This document shows positions 1 to 5,951 of a stretch of 6,988 nucleotides of DNA, in pieces. The translations under genes and the position numbers were made by a program. Within the stretch, counting starts at the first letter, position 1. Every line of letters starts with the position of its first letter. The stretch lies in assembly GCA_030655675.1 (NCBI GenBank), contig JAUSPM010000121.1:1-6988 (forward strand). The letters are read 5' to 3'. The notes beneath the pieces are model-generated. The model saw nothing but the letters and a program-made list of their open reading frames with translations, did no database searches and was not told the origin of the DNA. Source of the DNA: Methanosarcinaceae archaeon. Lineage in GTDB: Archaea; Halobacteriota; Methanosarcinia; Methanosarcinales; Methanosarcinaceae.

Positions 1-1088
1 TCCATAAATTTTGCTTTTGCTGAAGGTATTGTGATATCCCCGATTCGATCCATCTTTATCGAATACTGCATTGTGTAATTTCTTGATGGTTGTAACACCA
101 TATCAGCACTTGTTTCACCACTTAATTTTGTTGCGCCTGCAGGGATCTCATCTGAAATATAAACATGGGCTGCCCGATCACCTTTATTCTCAATATGAAC
201 AATGATATTTATAACATCATTCAATAATATAGGCGATGATACGTTAGATAATGTTTCATTAGATGGAATTGAATCTATTGTTTTTGAGACATATATACTA
301 GGGCCATGTATAGTCAGATTGGTTGGATTAGTATATTTGTAGTGAGTGATACCAAGATGCGTGAGCATCAATTCAGTTGCAGGAATTGTAAATTTTCCGG
401 CTCTTGTAGATTTTAAGCCATATCTGAATGTCAATTTACTATTGTTTTTAAGATCAAATGTCCAGCCAATATCCTCATCTGGATCCAATATGAAATTATC
501 AGGTATATTTTCATTCAACCTGACATCTTCAAAATAAATATTCTTCAGGTTTTCAATTTCAATCGTCACATACGCCCGTTCATCAATGTATATTTCATAA
601 CCTGCGCTTTTTTCCATTGAGACCGTTGTATTGATCCATGTCCTTTTCGCATATTCCTCAGGCGGCAATTCCTTTGCCAGATAAAACTTGATCTTTGTGT
701 ATGGACTTGGAATATTGATGCCGGTGACGATATCAGCTACTTCGATCTTAAATTTGCCATCAAATATATCATAACCAGGGATGTTGCTGTTGTTCGCAGA
801 AAGTATAGTGTTCCATGATTTTGATGTATTTGTCATCAATATGGAGAGCAGAACATAATCATCAGGTACATCTGAATATCGTGGTGTGGAATATTCAATT
901 GATTCAATAATATATCCACTTACATTGACTTTATCTCCCCAATAAAGTGTGTACTCTTCAGCATCAAGCCATTCGATCTCTTCTTCTGTCTGTGCAGATG
1001 CAATGTCAACACATGTTAATGCATTTGCTGCAAAGATTACAAATACTGCAATAAATGCAGATAAATGAATCAATTGATTGGTTTTCAT
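1..1088 (-). CDS. Exported DUF11/CARDB-like surface protein, C-terminus cut by window edge
   Basis: This reading frame runs open from an ATG at 1088 to the left edge (362 codons), so the C-terminus is missing. Residues 1 to about 33 form a signal peptide: a short polar start, a hydrophobic run (AFIAVFVIFAANAL) and an ASAQ cleavage-like end. The rest is beta-rich extracellular sequence with repeat features of the DUF11/CARDB/COG1361 type, for example ENKGDRAAHVYISDEIPAGA near the end. It is a paralogue of the gene just upstream. Shared landmarks include IEW...WG..V near the mature N-terminus, an ENIYMDESAYV/EIYIDERAYV segment, GP.I...K, and MD..GD...PSA. By alignment about 80 residues are missing, which should include any PGF-CTERM tail. 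The start lies only 11 bases after the upstream stop and has no clear Shine-Dalgarno, so translational coupling is likely. Probable role: cell-envelope or S-layer-associated protein; the exact function is unknown. Confidence 0.85.
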   Translation of the reverse strand, partial: MKTNQLIHLSAFIAVFVIFAANALTCVDIASAQTEEEIEWLDAEEYTLYWGDKVNVSGYIIESIEYSTPRYSDVPDDYVLLSILMTNTSKSWNTILSANNSNIPGYDIFDGKFKIEVADIVTGINIPSPYTKIKFYLAKELPPEEYAKRTWINTTVSMEKSAGYEIYIDERAYVTIEIENLKNIYFEDVRLNENIPDNFILDPDEDIGWTFDLKNNSKLTFRYGLKSTRAGKFTIPATELMLTHLGITHYKYTNPTNLTIHGPSIYVSKTIDSIPSNETLSNVSSPILLNDVINIIVHIENKGDRAAHVYISDEIPAGATKLSGETSADMVLQPSRNYTMQYSIKMDRIGDITIPSAKAKFM

Positions 1089-1099
1089 ATGATATGGGT

Positions 1100-2674
1100 T
1101 CAGTTTTTACGCTTGAACAAAATATAGACGCTCATAAGTACCAATCCTGATAATAATGCTTCAAAACCTGGTTCGACTTGTTCTTCAACAGGTAAAGATG
1201 GAGCAGGATTATTTCCATTGTTTCCATCATCTGTCTGCGCAGTTCCGCCTGTGTTTCCTCCAGTTGTAGGATCTGTTTCTGTGACCGGTTCTACAACAGA
1301 TATTACAGGCATGTTTGATATCTTTTCACCTTTGTAGCTTTCAAGGTCTATAAAACTCGCAGTGGCAGAAGGTAATTTCACATCACCCAATACATCCATT
1401 CGGACCACATACGAATAACTTTTAGAAGTACTTTTTTTCATAACTTCTTGAAAACCGAGATCTCCACTGACAAGTGATACACCATTTGGCAAAGAATCAG
1501 AAGCAGTTACACTTGCATCCCGATCACCAGTGTTGTCAACCTTAACCGTAACTGTAATCTCAGCCCCAGGAGCAACATTTAATGAACTAACACTTTTTGT
1601 AAGTGTAATGTATGGACCATTTATTTCTATTTTCGGAGTTTTTGATAAAATACTATATTTTTTACCGTTTGCTGCCGTAAACTCAGCAACCGCTGCAGGT
1701 GAAGTATATGTTCCAGGTTTTATAGGCTTTAGTGAATACTTAAACAGCTCATTTGTACTTTCACCTGCCTTTAGTGAAATAGTCTTTTGAAGTGTCACAC
1801 TATCTTTTAATTCCAATCCTCCAACAACTGAATCAGTTACTGTGATTGAATTAAGATCGATAATACCTGCATTCCTAATACTTACAAGAACATAAGCGGA
1901 TTCATCCATGTATATGTTTTCAGTTATTGTCTTTGTGGCAATCAATTCCCACATCTTTTCAATGGTCACAGATTTTGATCCCGTGCCGGTATATTCTGCA
2001 CCTTTGATATCATAGCCTTTTGTGTTAGCAGAAATTGAAAATGCAGTTTTATCCCACAAATGAGGCACTTCCATTGTGACTGTAACAGGATCTGTAGTTG
2101 CTCCTTTTTCAATTGAGTAGTAATGATGTGTAAGTTTTCCATCAATTAAAACCAAATTGCCGGTATTGATCGTCAGATCCACATTCTCGACTTCTGCATA
2201 CCCGTTGTTCTTGACTTTGATAGTAGCTGTGATCTTTTTAGGTAACGATATATCTTTTGGGTCATATGTGCTTTTATCAGTTTCAATCGTTATCTCATAA
2301 TCCGGCAACCCTCTTCGATATATCTGTATTGATACTGTAGGATCCACCATATCACCTGACCAACTATCAATGTTAGGATAAACCTGTTTTACATAAATTT
2401 TAATCTCATCATCATCGATCAATGTTCCGCCAGCTTTAAGGGGTGCATGTTGTTTTTCCAGACCATCTTTAAATATTTTGATATAAACAGATCCTTCTTT
2501 TGTGAAATCCTCAGCTTTTATAACATAATCGCCGTTTGTTACAGAATTGCCCCAACCAAGACTTGTAGAGTCCACACTTGATTTCCATTCAATATCAGAT
2601 GTTGTATATGCTAAAGCCTGGGTGCTAAATATGGACAATACTATTAACAACAAGATTATAGATTTTTTAAACAT
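1100..2674 (-). CDS. PGF-CTERM exported surface protein with DUF11/CARDB-like repeats
   Basis: This 524-residue protein is built for export and anchoring. Residues 1-22 are a signal peptide (MFKK, then a hydrophobic stretch, with ALA just before the likely cut). Residues 23-460 are beta-rich extracellular modules. They contain NEW3/CARDB/DUF11-type phrases such as VKNNGYAEVENVDL (about 154-167), SIRNAGIIDLNSITVTD (265-281) and VDNTGDRDASVTASDSLPNG (379-398). Residues 461-494 are a Thr/Gly/Asn/Asp/Pro-rich linker. The tail is PGFE (502-505), a hydrophobic segment (506-520) and KRKN, the tripartite PGF-CTERM signal that archaeosortase A is known to process in other euryarchaea. It is therefore probably lipid-anchored on the outer face of the membrane or S-layer. 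The ATG has AGAGG 7 bases upstream. It leads a two-gene unit with the truncated paralogue downstream. Ligand and precise role are unknown. Confidence 0.92.
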   Translation of the reverse strand: MFKKSIILLLIVLSIFSTQALAYTTSDIEWKSSVDSTSLGWGNSVTNGDYVIKAEDFTKEGSVYIKIFKDGLEKQHAPLKAGGTLIDDDEIKIYVKQVYPNIDSWSGDMVDPTVSIQIYRRGLPDYEITIETDKSTYDPKDISLPKKITATIKVKNNGYAEVENVDLTINTGNLVLIDGKLTHHYYSIEKGATTDPVTVTMEVPHLWDKTAFSISANTKGYDIKGAEYTGTGSKSVTIEKMWELIATKTITENIYMDESAYVLVSIRNAGIIDLNSITVTDSVVGGLELKDSVTLQKTISLKAGESTNELFKYSLKPIKPGTYTSPAAVAEFTAANGKKYSILSKTPKIEINGPYITLTKSVSSLNVAPGAEITVTVKVDNTGDRDASVTASDSLPNGVSLVSGDLGFQEVMKKSTSKSYSYVVRMDVLGDVKLPSATASFIDLESYKGEKISNMPVISVVEPVTETDPTTGGNTGGTAQTDDGNNGNNPAPSLPVEEQVEPGFEALLSGLVLMSVYILFKRKN

Positions 2675-2681
2675 GTGGGTG

Positions 2682-2686
2682 CCTCT
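2682..2686 (-). promoter_or_regulatory. Ribosome binding site of the PGF-CTERM gene
   Basis: On the minus strand AGAGG lies 7 bases before the ATG at 2674 and is complementary to the CCUCC-type archaeal 16S tail. It supports this start, which also sits directly at the signal peptide. Confidence 0.6.
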
Positions 2687-2729
2687 TATTAGAACGATTG
2701 ATTTGTATGATACTTATTTGAAATTAATA

Positions 2730-2790
2730 ATTATGTAGTTATATCTTTTGTATATTGTAGTAATATTATATAATAAATATCTTTATATCG
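2730..2790. promoter_or_regulatory. AT-rich divergent promoter region
   Basis: The 175 bases between the PGF-CTERM gene (minus) and the NIF3-family gene (plus) hold an almost pure A/T block. On the plus strand CTTTATAT at 2781-2788 is a good archaeal TATA box about 60 bases before the ATG at 2850. This predicts a transcription start near 2812 and a leader of roughly 35-40 bases. On the minus strand TTATTATATAAT (about 2765-2776) and GATATAA (about 2743-2749) are alternative TATA boxes for the exported-protein unit; I cannot choose between them. No operator-like dyad stands out. Confidence 0.45.
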
Positions 2791-2849
2791 GTCAAATGTT
2801 TAATCCTGATTCCGATAGGTTGATATTTACTCAAAATCATGGATGTATA

Positions 2850-3590
2850 ATGAACATTTCCAGCATTATAACGGTACTTGAACAGATCGCACCACCCGAA
2901 CTTGCAGAAGATTTTGATGAGGGGAAGATTGGTGCCATCCTCAACCTTGGCAACGATATTGAAAAGATCGCGGTTGCACTTGACCCGACAGATTATGTGT
3001 TAAACCGCGCAGCAGACATTGGTGCTGATATGCTTATTACACATCATACACTCATTTTCCATCCAATTACAGTGGTCACAAAAACACTTGCAGATACCTT
3101 AAAGATCGCTATCGACAACAATATTTCACTCTACAGCATGCACACAAACTACGATAAAGTGCAGGGCGGTGTGAATGATGTTCTTGCAGATCGGCTTGGT
3201 CTTGTTAATGTTACTAACCTTGAACTTGGAAGGATAGGCTATATTCCAACATGTTCCACAGATACATTTGCAAAACATGTTTCAAGATCACTAAACACGC
3301 ATGTGCAATATGTAGGGGATAATGATGACATCTCGCGCGTAATGGTGATCGGAGGCAGTGGTTTTCGGGCTGAATATCTGGATATCGCACGTGAGGACGA
3401 TGTTGATGCATTCGTATCAGGAGAATTAAAACATGATGTGATACGCGCCCGCGGTAATATCTCGCTCATTGATGCAACACATTACGCTACCGAAAATCCG
3501 GCAATGGAACACCTGTGCGGGCGTCTTTTGGATATGCTTGATGTGGATGTGGAATTCATTGACCACAATCCGTTCATCAATGTTATGTGA
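2850..3590 (+). CDS. NIF3/DUF34-family dinuclear metal-binding protein
   Basis: This 246-residue protein matches the NIF3/DUF34 (YbgI, MJ0927) family in length and motif order. It has ADMLITHHTLIFHP (about 59-72), SMHTNYD (96-102), GGVNDVLADRLGL (107-118), VMVIGGSGF (164-172), AFVSGELKHD (187-196) and ATHYATENPAMEHL (209-222). By comparison with family structures, H65, H66, D102, H211 and E215 are the expected ligands of the two-metal site. The usual N-terminal WDN-GLQVG segment is only loosely kept (DFDEGKIGAILNLG). The reaction is not established: old 'GTP cyclohydrolase I type 2' names are weakly founded, and proposed roles are metallochaperone or metal hydrolase. I chose the ATG at 2850, where family similarity begins. 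An in-frame extension back to about 2748 encodes unrelated AT-rich sequence across the promoter. Its ribosome site is weak (GGA 6 bases upstream). A small acidic ORF follows 10 bases later. Confidence 0.92.
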   Translation: MNISSIITVLEQIAPPELAEDFDEGKIGAILNLGNDIEKIAVALDPTDYVLNRAADIGADMLITHHTLIFHPITVVTKTLADTLKIAIDNNISLYSMHTNYDKVQGGVNDVLADRLGLVNVTNLELGRIGYIPTCSTDTFAKHVSRSLNTHVQYVGDNDDISRVMVIGGSGFRAEYLDIAREDDVDAFVSGELKHDVIRARGNISLIDATHYATENPAMEHLCGRLLDMLDVDVEFIDHNPFINVM

Positions 3591-3600
3591 GGGATCTGGA

Positions 3601-3804
3601 TTGGTAAATGATAAGATCGACCATGACCCACATGATGAGGACGACGATGATCTGGATGAATTGATGATGGGTCAACTTCAAAAGCAGAGACGTCCGGTAC
3701 ATCGACGAAGTGATGGCTATGAGCGTAAGCACATATATCGGGGTGCTGTTGTGAAGCAGGACGAGAATAGTGATGCGGACACTGATCCAGATAGCAATGA
3801 ATGA
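3601..3804 (+). CDS. Small highly charged acidic protein, function unknown
   Basis: This is a 67-residue ORF starting at TTG (3601), 10 bases after the NIF3-family stop, with GAGGG at 3589-3593 spaced 7 bases before it. The N-terminus is strongly acidic (DHDPHDEDDDDLDE, about residues 7-20). A basic middle follows (QKQRRPVHRRSDGYERKH, about 27-44), and the C-terminus is acidic again (DENSDADTDPDSNE). It has no signal peptide or membrane segment and is probably disordered. The same frame stays open upstream into the NIF3 gene, but that part reads as an out-of-frame shadow. The only internal ATGs are at 3664 and 3667, which would remove the acidic block. Spacing and ribosome site suggest co-expression with the NIF3-family gene, perhaps as a partner or nucleic-acid-associated factor; that is inference. 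I do not recognise the family. Confidence 0.6.
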   Translation: MVNDKIDHDPHDEDDDDLDELMMGQLQKQRRPVHRRSDGYERKHIYRGAVVKQDENSDADTDPDSNE

Positions 3805-3823
3805 ATCAATGTATTTGTAAGAT

Positions 3824-3887
3824 GTGTAAATGAGATTTTTCTATTTGAAACTTAAACCAATGCAACCGCCGTAGGCGGCGCGTTCCC
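3824..3887 (+). repeat. Left arm of 64-base inverted repeat
   Basis: This arm starts 20 bases after the stop of the small acidic ORF. It aligns without gaps to the reverse complement of 4067-4130 at 47 of 64 positions (73 percent, counted by hand). The best-kept blocks are its first ten bases (9/10 identical), TGAAACT near 3846-3852 and AACCG...GGCGGC at 3864-3879. Inside it is a perfect GC hairpin: CCGCC (3866-3870), loop GTA, GGCGG (3874-3878). A T-rich tract (TTTTTCTATTT, 3836-3846) may serve as a U-rich archaeal termination signal for the plus-strand operon. Confidence 0.65.
3866..3878 (+). other. GC-rich hairpin in 3' region of the NIF3 unit
   Basis: CCGCC and GGCGG form a perfect 5-bp stem with a 3-base GTA loop, in otherwise AT-rich non-coding DNA. 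The matching position in the opposite arm, read on the minus strand, is CCGTC-GCA-GGCGG. It still pairs through one G-U wobble. Retained pairing despite sequence change hints at a structure acting in RNA; this is suggestive only, from two copies. Confidence 0.45.
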
Positions 3888-3909
3888 TCCATCGGTAAAA
3901 AATAAATAC

Positions 3910-3946
3910 ACTACGAGAAAATGCTCACTTCGTTCGCATTAACTCG
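3910..3946 (+). repeat. Diverged direct repeat, copy 1
   Basis: This copy begins ACTACGAGAAAAT (3910-3922), which recurs exactly 60 bases downstream at 3970-3982. The remainder, ending GCATTAACTCG, aligns to the second copy (GCATTAATTCG) with one gap and several substitutions. The A/T-rich bases just before each copy are also similar, so this looks like an old tandem duplication of about 60 bases. Confidence 0.6.
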
Positions 3947-3949
3947 CAC

Positions 3950-3970
3950 TATATATTTATAAAATATATA
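3950..3970. repeat. Perfect AT palindrome between the direct repeats
   Basis: TATATATTT (3950-3958) and AAATATATA (3962-3970) are perfect reverse complements around a 3-base loop (ATA). It lies between the two direct-repeat copies. It could extrude as a hairpin or act as a promoter-like AT element. Both strands contain TATA-like sequence here, but no ORF follows at a suitable distance. Confidence 0.5.
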
Positions 3971-4007
3971 CTACGAGAAAATTACCATTTACGATTGCAT
4001 TAATTCG
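3970..4007 (+). repeat. Diverged direct repeat, copy 2
   Basis: Second copy of the repeat at 3910. It has an identical 13-base start (ACTACGAGAAAAT) and then a diverged tail ending GCATTAATTCG. Both copies lie within the interior of the 64-base inverted repeat. Confidence 0.6.
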
Positions 4008-4032
4008 GAGTACACAATTTTACAATAGAATA

Positions 4033-4068
4033 TAAGAAAAGTCCACATTTCAAAGGCAAGTGATGTGG
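4033..4068 (-). terminator. Hairpin plus T-tract downstream of aTrm56
   Basis: Read on the minus strand, CCACAT (4068-4063) pairs perfectly with ATGTGG (4048-4043) across a 14-base loop. It is followed at once by ACTTTTCTTAT (4042-4032). A stem with a T-rich tail about 90 bases past the aTrm56 stop fits termination of the minus-strand operon. Archaeal termination depends mainly on the T-tract, so the stem may be incidental. Confidence 0.4.
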
Positions 4069-4130
4069 GAATATGCCGCCTGCGACGGTTGTGATAATTT
4101 TAGTTTCAGAGCGAACAATATCATTTACGC
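4067..4130 (-). repeat. Right arm of 64-base inverted repeat
   Basis: This is the inverted partner of 3824-3887. In minus-strand orientation it begins 30 bases after the aTrm56 stop, so both copies lie in the same orientation just behind the end of a convergent gene. It keeps the hairpin-forming block (minus strand 4090-4074: AACCG, TCGCA, GGCGGC). The two arms bracket 179 bases. No transposase and no obvious target-site duplication were seen at the outer ends. Confidence 0.65.
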
Positions 4131-4160
4131 CGATATCTCATCACATCTGTATATATACCC

Positions 4161-4679
4161 TTAAACAATACGTTTTCCGCATTCCATTGGAACTATCGTC
4201 AATTCTGCACCCTCAAACACCTTTTTAAGCGGATCATTTTCTGCGATCCGGTCCATTGTCAAAGCAACTGCCGCAACCTCTGAATGTGGCTGGTTCCCGA
4301 CTGCGATGTTCCAGTCTGCCAGTTCATACATTCCGGCAGGTACTTTTTCAGCACCGACCACGATCATGAGCTTGTCACATTCTTTTAGATCATCCACCGC
4401 ATCCGACAGGTTGATGCCATACATTGAAAGGTGGCATACCTTACCACCCTCATCTTTCCATTTTGTAATCTCATGCTTCCAGTTCACATCATTCTTGACA
4501 TAGAAATCCCCACCCCAACGTTGAACTACGTCTTCGACATTAGATACAAGTTTTTTGTCCTCGGATGCGAGCAGCATACCTTCTGCACCAAGCGCCCGGG
4601 CTGTAAGCCCGACGTGTGTTGTTATCCTCTTATCACGTTCAGGGCGGTGTCCTATGCGAAGAATGACTATTCGTTTCAT
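4161..4679 (-). CDS. tRNA (cytidine-56) 2'-O-methyltransferase, aTrm56 family
   Basis: This 172-residue protein matches the archaeal aTrm56 (COG1303) family. That SPOUT enzyme uses S-adenosylmethionine to methylate the ribose of C56 in the T-loop of tRNA, stabilising the elbow of the molecule. The signature N-terminus is present: VILRIGHRPERDKRITTHVGLTARALGAEG (about 5-34, split as VILRIGHRPERDKR plus ITTHVGLTARALGAEG). So are the C-terminal knot motifs VVGAEKVP (107-114) and NQPHSEVAA (129-137), which form the cofactor pocket and dimer interface in this family. I chose the ATG at 4679. An in-frame TTG at 4754 overlaps the upstream stop (TTGA) but would add 25 residues with no family similarity. 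A weak AGGT lies about 12 bases before the ATG. It follows the radical SAM gene after 71 bases on the same strand with no convincing promoter between, so co-transcription is likely. Confidence 0.93.
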   Translation of the reverse strand: MKRIVILRIGHRPERDKRITTHVGLTARALGAEGMLLASEDKKLVSNVEDVVQRWGGDFYVKNDVNWKHEITKWKDEGGKVCHLSMYGINLSDAVDDLKECDKLMIVVGAEKVPAGMYELADWNIAVGNQPHSEVAAVALTMDRIAENDPLKKVFEGAELTIVPMECGKRIV

Positions 4680-4750
4680 GGGAGATTGTAAACCTGCTAA
4701 ACTATTAAATGGTTTGTTTTGAAAAAAATTAATGGAAAGATTGGTTTGTA

Positions 4751-5782
4751 TCAATCATGAACATCTGCATAGTTCCCGATTATAGGTATTGCTTCACCAC
4801 ACTCCGGGCAACCCCCTTCCTGCGTAATGTTATATTCACCAACATCGAACAATCCCCTTTTGATAAGTAAATTCCCGCAACTGTGACAGTATGTACTTTC
4901 ATAATCATGCCCGAAGACATTTCCGATATAAACATACTGAAGACCCTCATCTTTTGCAATGTCGTATGCCATCTCAAGCGTCTTGATCGGAGTTGCAGGA
5001 AGGTCCTGCATCTTATAATGCGGTTGGAAGCGTGTAAAGTGAAGCGGCGTATCTGCGCCAAGATTATCATGTACCCACTTTGAAAGTTGCCTGATCTCAT
5101 CAGCAGAATCGTTTCGTGTCGGTATAACAAGATTAATGACCTCAACATGCATCCCGAGTTCCTTCGCAAGTTTAGCAGATTCCAAAACAGGCGCAAGTTT
5201 TGCACTGCACACCTCTTCATAGAACTCTTCATTGAATGCCTTAATGTCAACCCTGAAAGCATCCAGATACGGCGATATCTTACGAAGCGCTTCAGGTGTG
5301 ATGTAACCATTTGTCACATAGACCGTCGCAAGTCCTGCCTCTTTTGCAAGCTTTGCACAATCATAGGTGTATTCATACCAGACAGTAGGCTCGTTGTAGG
5401 TCCATGCAATGCTTTTTGAACCAGATTCAATGGCACGTGCAACTGCTTCTTCCGGCATTATTTCAATAGAATGTGCCTGATCAAGCCCGACCTGTGATAT
5501 CGTCCAGTTCTGACAGTGCTTGCACCTGAAATTGCACCCAATTGTCCCAAGTGAATACGAAAGTGAACCCGGATAGAAATGAAACAATGGCTTTTTCTCG
5601 ATCGGATCAACGGACTCGCTCGAAACAGTGCCATAGATCAGGGTGTACAACGTACCGTCACGGTTTTCACGCACCTTGCAAAATCCTTTTTTACCCGGCA
5701 CAATAGTACATCTATGGTTGCATACATGACATTGCACCTTGCCACCATCAAGTTTGTCATAAAGCATAGCTTCTTTGATCAA
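4751..5782 (-). CDS. amrS: AmmeMemoRadiSam system radical SAM enzyme
   Basis: This 343-residue radical SAM protein is of the AmmeMemoRadiSam type, named for its phylogenetic partnership with AMMECR1 and MEMO proteins. N-terminal cysteines lie in CHVCNHRC (18-25), with C35 in GFCKVREN. The radical SAM cluster motif is C83-x3-C87-x2-C90 (CNFRCKHC), followed by the core segments WTYNEPT (127-133), VYVTNGY (154-160), FRVDIKAF (176-183) and HFTRFQPHY (248-256). The end is a zinc-ribbon-like tail: C299/C302 (YCHSCG) and C325/C328 (CPECGE). Length and layout are normal for the family. It presumably binds a 4Fe-4S cluster and makes a 5'-deoxyadenosyl radical; the substrate is not established. Neither AMMECR1 nor MEMO is in this window. 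The start is TTG at 5782, backed by GGGGGAG 7 bases upstream; the first ATG (5767) is too far from it. The gene precedes aTrm56 in a likely operon. Confidence 0.92.
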   Translation of the reverse strand: MIKEAMLYDKLDGGKVQCHVCNHRCTIVPGKKGFCKVRENRDGTLYTLIYGTVSSESVDPIEKKPLFHFYPGSLSYSLGTIGCNFRCKHCQNWTISQVGLDQAHSIEIMPEEAVARAIESGSKSIAWTYNEPTVWYEYTYDCAKLAKEAGLATVYVTNGYITPEALRKISPYLDAFRVDIKAFNEEFYEEVCSAKLAPVLESAKLAKELGMHVEVINLVIPTRNDSADEIRQLSKWVHDNLGADTPLHFTRFQPHYKMQDLPATPIKTLEMAYDIAKDEGLQYVYIGNVFGHDYESTYCHSCGNLLIKRGLFDVGEYNITQEGGCPECGEAIPIIGNYADVHD

Positions 5783-5789
5783 TTTGACT

Positions 5790-5796
5790 CTCCCCC
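5790..5796 (-). promoter_or_regulatory. Strong ribosome binding site fixing a TTG start for amrS
   Basis: Minus-strand GGGGGAG sits 7 bases before TTG (5782) and 22 bases before the first ATG (5767). The spacing clearly favours TTG, so the protein gains five residues over an ATG-based call. Confidence 0.7.
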
Positions 5797-5827
5797 TTGT
5801 TAGTCAATTGATGGTCCCAATAGTAAA

Positions 5828-5845
5828 AAAACTTAAGCATTATCA
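5828..5845 (-). promoter_or_regulatory. Weak candidate promoter for amrS-aTrm56
   Basis: On the minus strand TGCTTAAGTTTTTTTAC lies about 50-60 bases before the TTG start and is the only TATA-like element in the 5803-5951 gap. It departs from the TTTATATA consensus. The palindrome TCAATTGA occurs downstream of it at 5804-5811, in the predicted leader, and again at 5913-5920. Confidence 0.3.
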
Positions 5846-5890
5846 AATCAGGCACTGTGCTCATTCATCAGTGGTGAAATGAATGTATGA

Positions 5891-5910
5891 TAAAATCGTT
5901 TGTTAAACGA
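5891..5910 (-). terminator. Hairpin plus T-tract after the membrane-protein gene
   Basis: On the minus strand TCGTTT (5910-5905), loop AAC and AAACGA (5901-5896) make a perfect 6-bp stem. TTTTA follows immediately (5895-5891). It lies 41 bases past the stop at 5952, the right place to end the membrane-protein transcript before amrS. The stem is AT-rich and short. Confidence 0.45.
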
Positions 5911-5951
5911 ATTCAATTGACAGTTGAACATCGATCAGTTAATCGATTCAA

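Noticed and set aside
346..537. Plus-strand 63-codon ORF
   Set aside because: It is antisense to the well-supported truncated exported protein, and no ribosome site or recognisable motif was seen.
2748..2849. 34-residue N-terminal extension of the NIF3-family protein
   Set aside because: It covers the AT-rich promoter including the TATA box at 2781-2788, and family similarity starts at the ATG at 2850.
3469..3600. Upstream in-frame extension of the small acidic ORF, overlapping the NIF3-family gene
   Set aside because: It is read out of frame through strongly conserved NIF3 codons, and its composition (Trp/Cys/Met-rich) looks like a shadow. The ribosome site and TTG at 3601 give a better start.
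4106..4144. Possible box C/D small RNA on the minus strand (GTGATGA at 4144-4138, CTGA at 4109-4106)
   Set aside because: The C and D boxes are only about 39 bases end to end, no good internal D'/C' pair or terminal stem was found, and the left inverted-repeat arm does not keep the boxes.
3805..4160. CRISPR array or insertion sequence in the repeat-rich convergent gap
   Set aside because: Only two diverged direct-repeat copies exist, with no regular unique spacers. There is no transposase ORF and no clear target-site duplication.
4680..4754. 25-residue extension of aTrm56 from a TTG overlapping the amrS stop
   Set aside because: The family N-terminus (MKRIVILRIGHRPERD) begins at the ATG at 4679, and the extension resembles nothing in the family. 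The TTGA overlap is probably chance.
4780..5310. Second minus-strand ORF of 176 codons inside amrS
   Set aside because: It is a shifted-frame shadow of the radical SAM gene; Arg/Leu/Met-rich with no motif.
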